Shown: one piece after another, positions 13,896 to 15,281 of the stretch | Layout of the letters: each line of letters begins with the position of its first letter | Position numbering within the stretch: the stretch's first letter is position 1 | Origin: an uncultured Clostridia bacterium | Lineage (GTDB): Bacteria > Bacillota_A > Clostridia > Oscillospirales > Acutalibacteraceae | NCBI GenBank assembly: GCA_937891215.1 | Contig: CALAEU010000141.1 | Location: forward strand, 1-15,281 | Length of the DNA stretch: 15,281 bases | Reading direction: 5' to 3' | Program-made: the position numbers and the translations under genes | The notes under the pieces: generated by a model | Seen by the model: the letters and a program-made list of their open reading frames with translations, nothing else | Database searches by the model: none | Told to the model about the DNA's origin: nothing

Positions 13896-14012
13896 GAATT
13901 AGGTGTTATAGAAATAACTTCATTCTATCATTTTTAGTTGATACTGAAAAACAACTTTAAATGATAGGATGTTTTCATTTTTGCGAAGCCCTAATTCCTA
14001 GTTTCTGATTTC
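13875..14012. repeat. Nested inverted repeat: heptamer arms around hairpin copy C, locus 5
   Basis: The left arm has GAACTAG, GAATTAG, AAACTAG, GAATTAG (13875-13902). The right arm (13990-14012) reads CCTAATTCCTAGTTTCTGATTTC and pairs with 13882-13903 with few mismatches. Between them lie a small GTTAT/ATAAC hairpin (13905-13918) and terminator-like hairpin copy C. The unit of about 130 bp resembles a small non-autonomous element but carries no recognised terminal sequence or target duplication. Confidence 0.65.
13921..13982 (+). terminator. Terminator-like repeated hairpin, copy C
   Basis: CATTCTATCATTT (13921-13933) pairs with AAATGATAGGATG (13959-13971) with one T-G wobble, followed by TTTTCATTTTT. 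After the conserved TT/TT mismatch the inner stem is longer than in copies A and B (AGTTG/CAACT) around a 10-nt loop. It probably ends the pseudouridine synthase message. Confidence 0.75.
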
Positions 14013-14048
14013 TGAAAATAATTTGGGTAACAAAATTATTTTCACCCC

Positions 14049-14077
14049 TTGACAAATTGTTTTCCATCTGCTAAAAT
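14049..14077 (+). promoter_or_regulatory. Promoter of the rplU-prp-rpmA operon
   Basis: Consensus TTGACA (14049-14054), 17-bp spacer, TAAAAT (14072-14077): a strong sigma-A promoter, as expected for ribosomal protein genes. Transcription would start near 14084. Confidence 0.85.
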
Positions 14078-14083
14078 ATCATT

Positions 14084-14167
14084 CGCCGCATATTAAGGGC
14101 GAGGTATATCCTCACAAACACATGAGTGTGCCTTGTTAGCGAGACTGAAAGAAAGCAGGTAAAAACT
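14084..14167 (+). promoter_or_regulatory. Structured leader of rplU (probable L21 leader)
   Basis: The roughly 84-nt leader can fold GAGG/CCTC (14101-14112), and ACACATGAGTGTG lies in a further imperfect stem. Its position and length match the known L21 leader of Firmicutes, in which L21 is thought to control its own operon. Assignment rests on position and foldability; I did not match a consensus. Confidence 0.5.
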
Positions 14168-14479
14168 ATGTACGCAATCATTGAAACAGGCGGTAAGCAA
14201 TACAAAGTTGAGAATGGCGATGTTATTTTCATCGAAAAACTCGACGTTGAAGCTGACGCAGAAATAACTTTTGATAAAGTTATTGCAATTGGCGCAGAAG
14301 ACGGACTTAAAGTTGGCGCTCCATACGTGGACGGTGCTTCTGTTGGCGCAAAGGTTATTAAGAATGGCAAAGGCAAGAAAATTGTTGTTGCTACTTACAA
14401 ACCAAAGAAAAATGAAAAGCGCAAGATGGGTCATAGACAACCATACACAAAGGTTGAAATTTCAGCTATCAATGCGTAA
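14168..14479 (+). CDS. rplU: 50S ribosomal protein L21
   Basis: The 103-residue protein begins [14 protein letters not shown] and ends with the L21 signature segment [15 protein letters not shown], at the normal family length. L21 binds 23S rRNA in the large subunit. A longer reading from GTG at 14126 is rejected because those codons belong to the leader and the ATG at 14168 gives the conserved N-terminus. Its stop overlaps the prp start (TAATG). Confidence 0.97.
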   Translation: MYAIIETGGKQYKVENGDVIFIEKLDVEADAEITFDKVIAIGAEDGLKVGAPYVDGASVGAKVIKNGKGKKIVVATYKPKKNEKRKMGHRQPYTKVEISAINA

Positions 14480-14793
14480 TGACAAAAGCAACTTTTTATT
14501 TTGACTCAGATGTTCCTTACGGTTTCTTAATTTCAGGTCATTCTGGATTTGCTTCTGAAGGCGAAGACATTGTTTGTGCTTCAGTTTCTTCTGCAGCTTA
14601 TATGACTGCTAACACTATAACAGAGGTTATAGGCGTTAACGCAGAAATAGAAGTAAGTGAGGCAAAAATGAAACTTATGGTTAATAAGGAACAAAGACAT
14701 ATCACAAAGGATATCTTACTCGGTTTAAAACTTCATTTAGACAGTTTGGCAGAAGATTATCCGAAGTTTTTAGAAACACTTACGGAGGTGTAA
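14479..14793 (+). CDS. prp: Ribosomal-processing cysteine protease Prp
   Basis: This 104-residue protein (YsxB family) has the catalytic pair H21 in ISGHSGFA and C33 in GEDIVCASVSS. In Firmicutes Prp removes the N-terminal extension of ribosomal protein L27, a step needed for ribosome assembly. The gene lies between rplU and rpmA, as in Staphylococcus and Bacillus. Its ATG overlaps the rplU stop by one base, implying translational coupling. Its substrate is encoded next: L27 here has the expected extension. Confidence 0.95.
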   Translation: MTKATFYFDSDVPYGFLISGHSGFASEGEDIVCASVSSAAYMTANTITEVIGVNAEIEVSEAKMKLMVNKEQRHITKDILLGLKLHLDSLAEDYPKFLETLTEV

Positions 14794-14796
14794 CGA

Positions 14797-15081
14797 ATGC
14801 TTAAGATTAATATCCAATTATTTGCTCATAAAAAAGGTATGGGTTCTACACGTAACGGCCGTGATTCAGAGTCTAAAAGACTTGGTGCTAAACGTGCAGA
14901 CGGTCAACACGTTCTTGCAGGTAACATCCTTGTAAGACAAAGAGGTACAAAAATCCACCCAGGCACAAACGTTGGTAAGGGTAAAGATGATACATTATTT
15001 GCTCTTGTTGACGGTCAGGTTCGTTTTGAACGCCTTGGCAAAGACCGTAAAAAAGTTAGTGTTTACACAGTTGAGCAATAA
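14797..15081 (+). CDS. rpmA: 50S ribosomal protein L27, with Prp-cleavable N-terminal extension
   Basis: The 94-residue protein starts [18 protein letters not shown]. The first nine residues match the Firmicute extension (xLxxQxFA), so cleavage by Prp is expected after F9, exposing AHKKG, the mature tail that reaches towards the peptidyl transferase centre. [19 protein letters not shown] and [20 protein letters not shown] are conserved L27 segments. GGAGGTG (14784-14790) is 6 nt before the ATG. It is the last gene before a strong terminator; obgE, the usual next gene, would lie beyond the window if present. Confidence 0.97.
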   Translation: MLKINIQLFAHKKGMGSTRNGRDSESKRLGAKRADGQHVLAGNILVRQRGTKIHPGTNVGKGKDDTLFALVDGQVRFERLGKDRKKVSVYTVEQ

Positions 15082-15094
15082 GTTATGAAAAATC

Positions 15095-15139
15095 AAAAAG
15101 AGGCTGTAAAAAACGTCAAGTTTTTTTACAGCCTCTTTT
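15095..15139 (+). terminator. Intrinsic terminator of the rplU-prp-rpmA operon
   Basis: AAAAAGAGGCTGTAAAAAA (15095-15113), loop CGTCAAG, then TTTTTTTACAGCCTCTTTT (15121-15139). A 19-bp stem ending in a T-tract. Confidence 0.92.
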
Positions 15140-15175
15140 TAGGGGATAGAAAAAAAAGATGCAGAACGGATAAAT

Positions 15176-15254
15176 CGAACAAAAACAAGGCCTCAGTCTT
15201 GTTTTTGCTTGCCCGAAGGCGTACATAGGTACGTCGAGTGGTGAGATTTGTTCG
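15176..15254. other. Structured intergenic stretch after rpmA
   Basis: CGAACAAA (15176-15183) can pair with TTTGTTCG (15247-15254), enclosing AAAAACAAG/CTTGTTTTT (15181-15189 with 15198-15206) and CGTAC/GTACG (15220-15224 with 15229-15233). The outer and first inner helices compete for three bases. It may be a three-way RNA fold, a leader of the next gene or a repeat element. It is more GC-rich than the surrounding spacers. Confidence 0.4.
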
Positions 15255-15281
15255 TAGCATAAAACGAAAAAATTTTTGCAA

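Noticed and set aside
14126..14167. Upstream extension of rplU from a GTG
   Set aside because: It would add 14 unconserved residues inside the structured leader; the ATG at 14168 gives the standard L21 N-terminus and length.

Overview
The window is AT-rich and reads as a chromosome segment of a low-GC, endospore-forming Firmicute, most likely an uncultured gut or rumen Clostridia. This is inferred from spoIIR, the rplU-prp-rpmA operon with a Prp-cleavable L27 extension, strong GGAGG-type ribosome binding sites, TTGACA/TATAAT promoters and the AT-rich codon use. No rRNA, tRNA, insertion sequence, phage gene or true CRISPR array was seen.

Layout, left to right. (1) 1-424, minus: the 5' part of a glutamate dehydrogenase gene, cut by the window edge. 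(2) 779-2110, plus: a cytoplasmic GH28-type (pectin-lyase fold) glycosidase. (3) 2105-2580: a stretch with no ordinary gene. It holds a minus-strand promoter, a degenerate ~50-nt tandem repeat in which every copy carries an ATG followed within a few codons by TAA, and a bidirectional terminator. It may be a non-coding RNA or minigene array. (4) 2629-6793, plus: a three-gene operon of a VWA protein with a degenerate metallopeptidase domain, a leucine-rich-repeat (LRR_5) protein and a MoxR-type AAA+ ATPase. Its promoter is followed almost at once by an intrinsic terminator. This is the best candidate in the window for an uncharacterised system. (5) 6862-7473: a cytidylate kinase-like protein. 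(6) 7890-8195: an orphan XRE regulator. (7) 9948-8312, minus: a hipBA toxin-antitoxin pair with a clear promoter and a doubled operator. (8) 10732-10088 and 11669-10785, minus: spoIIR and ispE. (9) 11903-12718, plus: a PHP-family phosphoesterase of the histidinol-phosphatase type. (10) 13011-13895, plus: an RluA-family pseudouridine synthase behind a hairpin-rich, operator-like leader. (11) 14168-15081, plus: rplU-prp-rpmA with a strong promoter and structured leader, followed by a terminator and a further structured intergenic stretch.

Two repeat themes run through the intergenic DNA. One is a terminator-like hairpin present three times (around 7542, 8200 and 13921), with compensatory base changes in its stem and a conserved inner TT/TT mismatch. 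The other is a set of degenerate 7-9-bp tandem repeats of different sequence at five places (about 678, 7493, 8256, 11798 and 13875). All three hairpin copies lie beside such a tandem array, and two gene ends (the XRE regulator and the pseudouridine synthase) take their stop codon from repeat sequence.

How the genes work together: within the VWA-LRR-MoxR operon, the family pairing suggests an ATPase remodelling machine (MoxR) with a VWA partner and an LRR protein as possible target recogniser. HipB represses hipBA and restrains HipA. Prp trims the L27 precursor made by the next gene, as known in Firmicutes. The other genes are single housekeeping or metabolic units.
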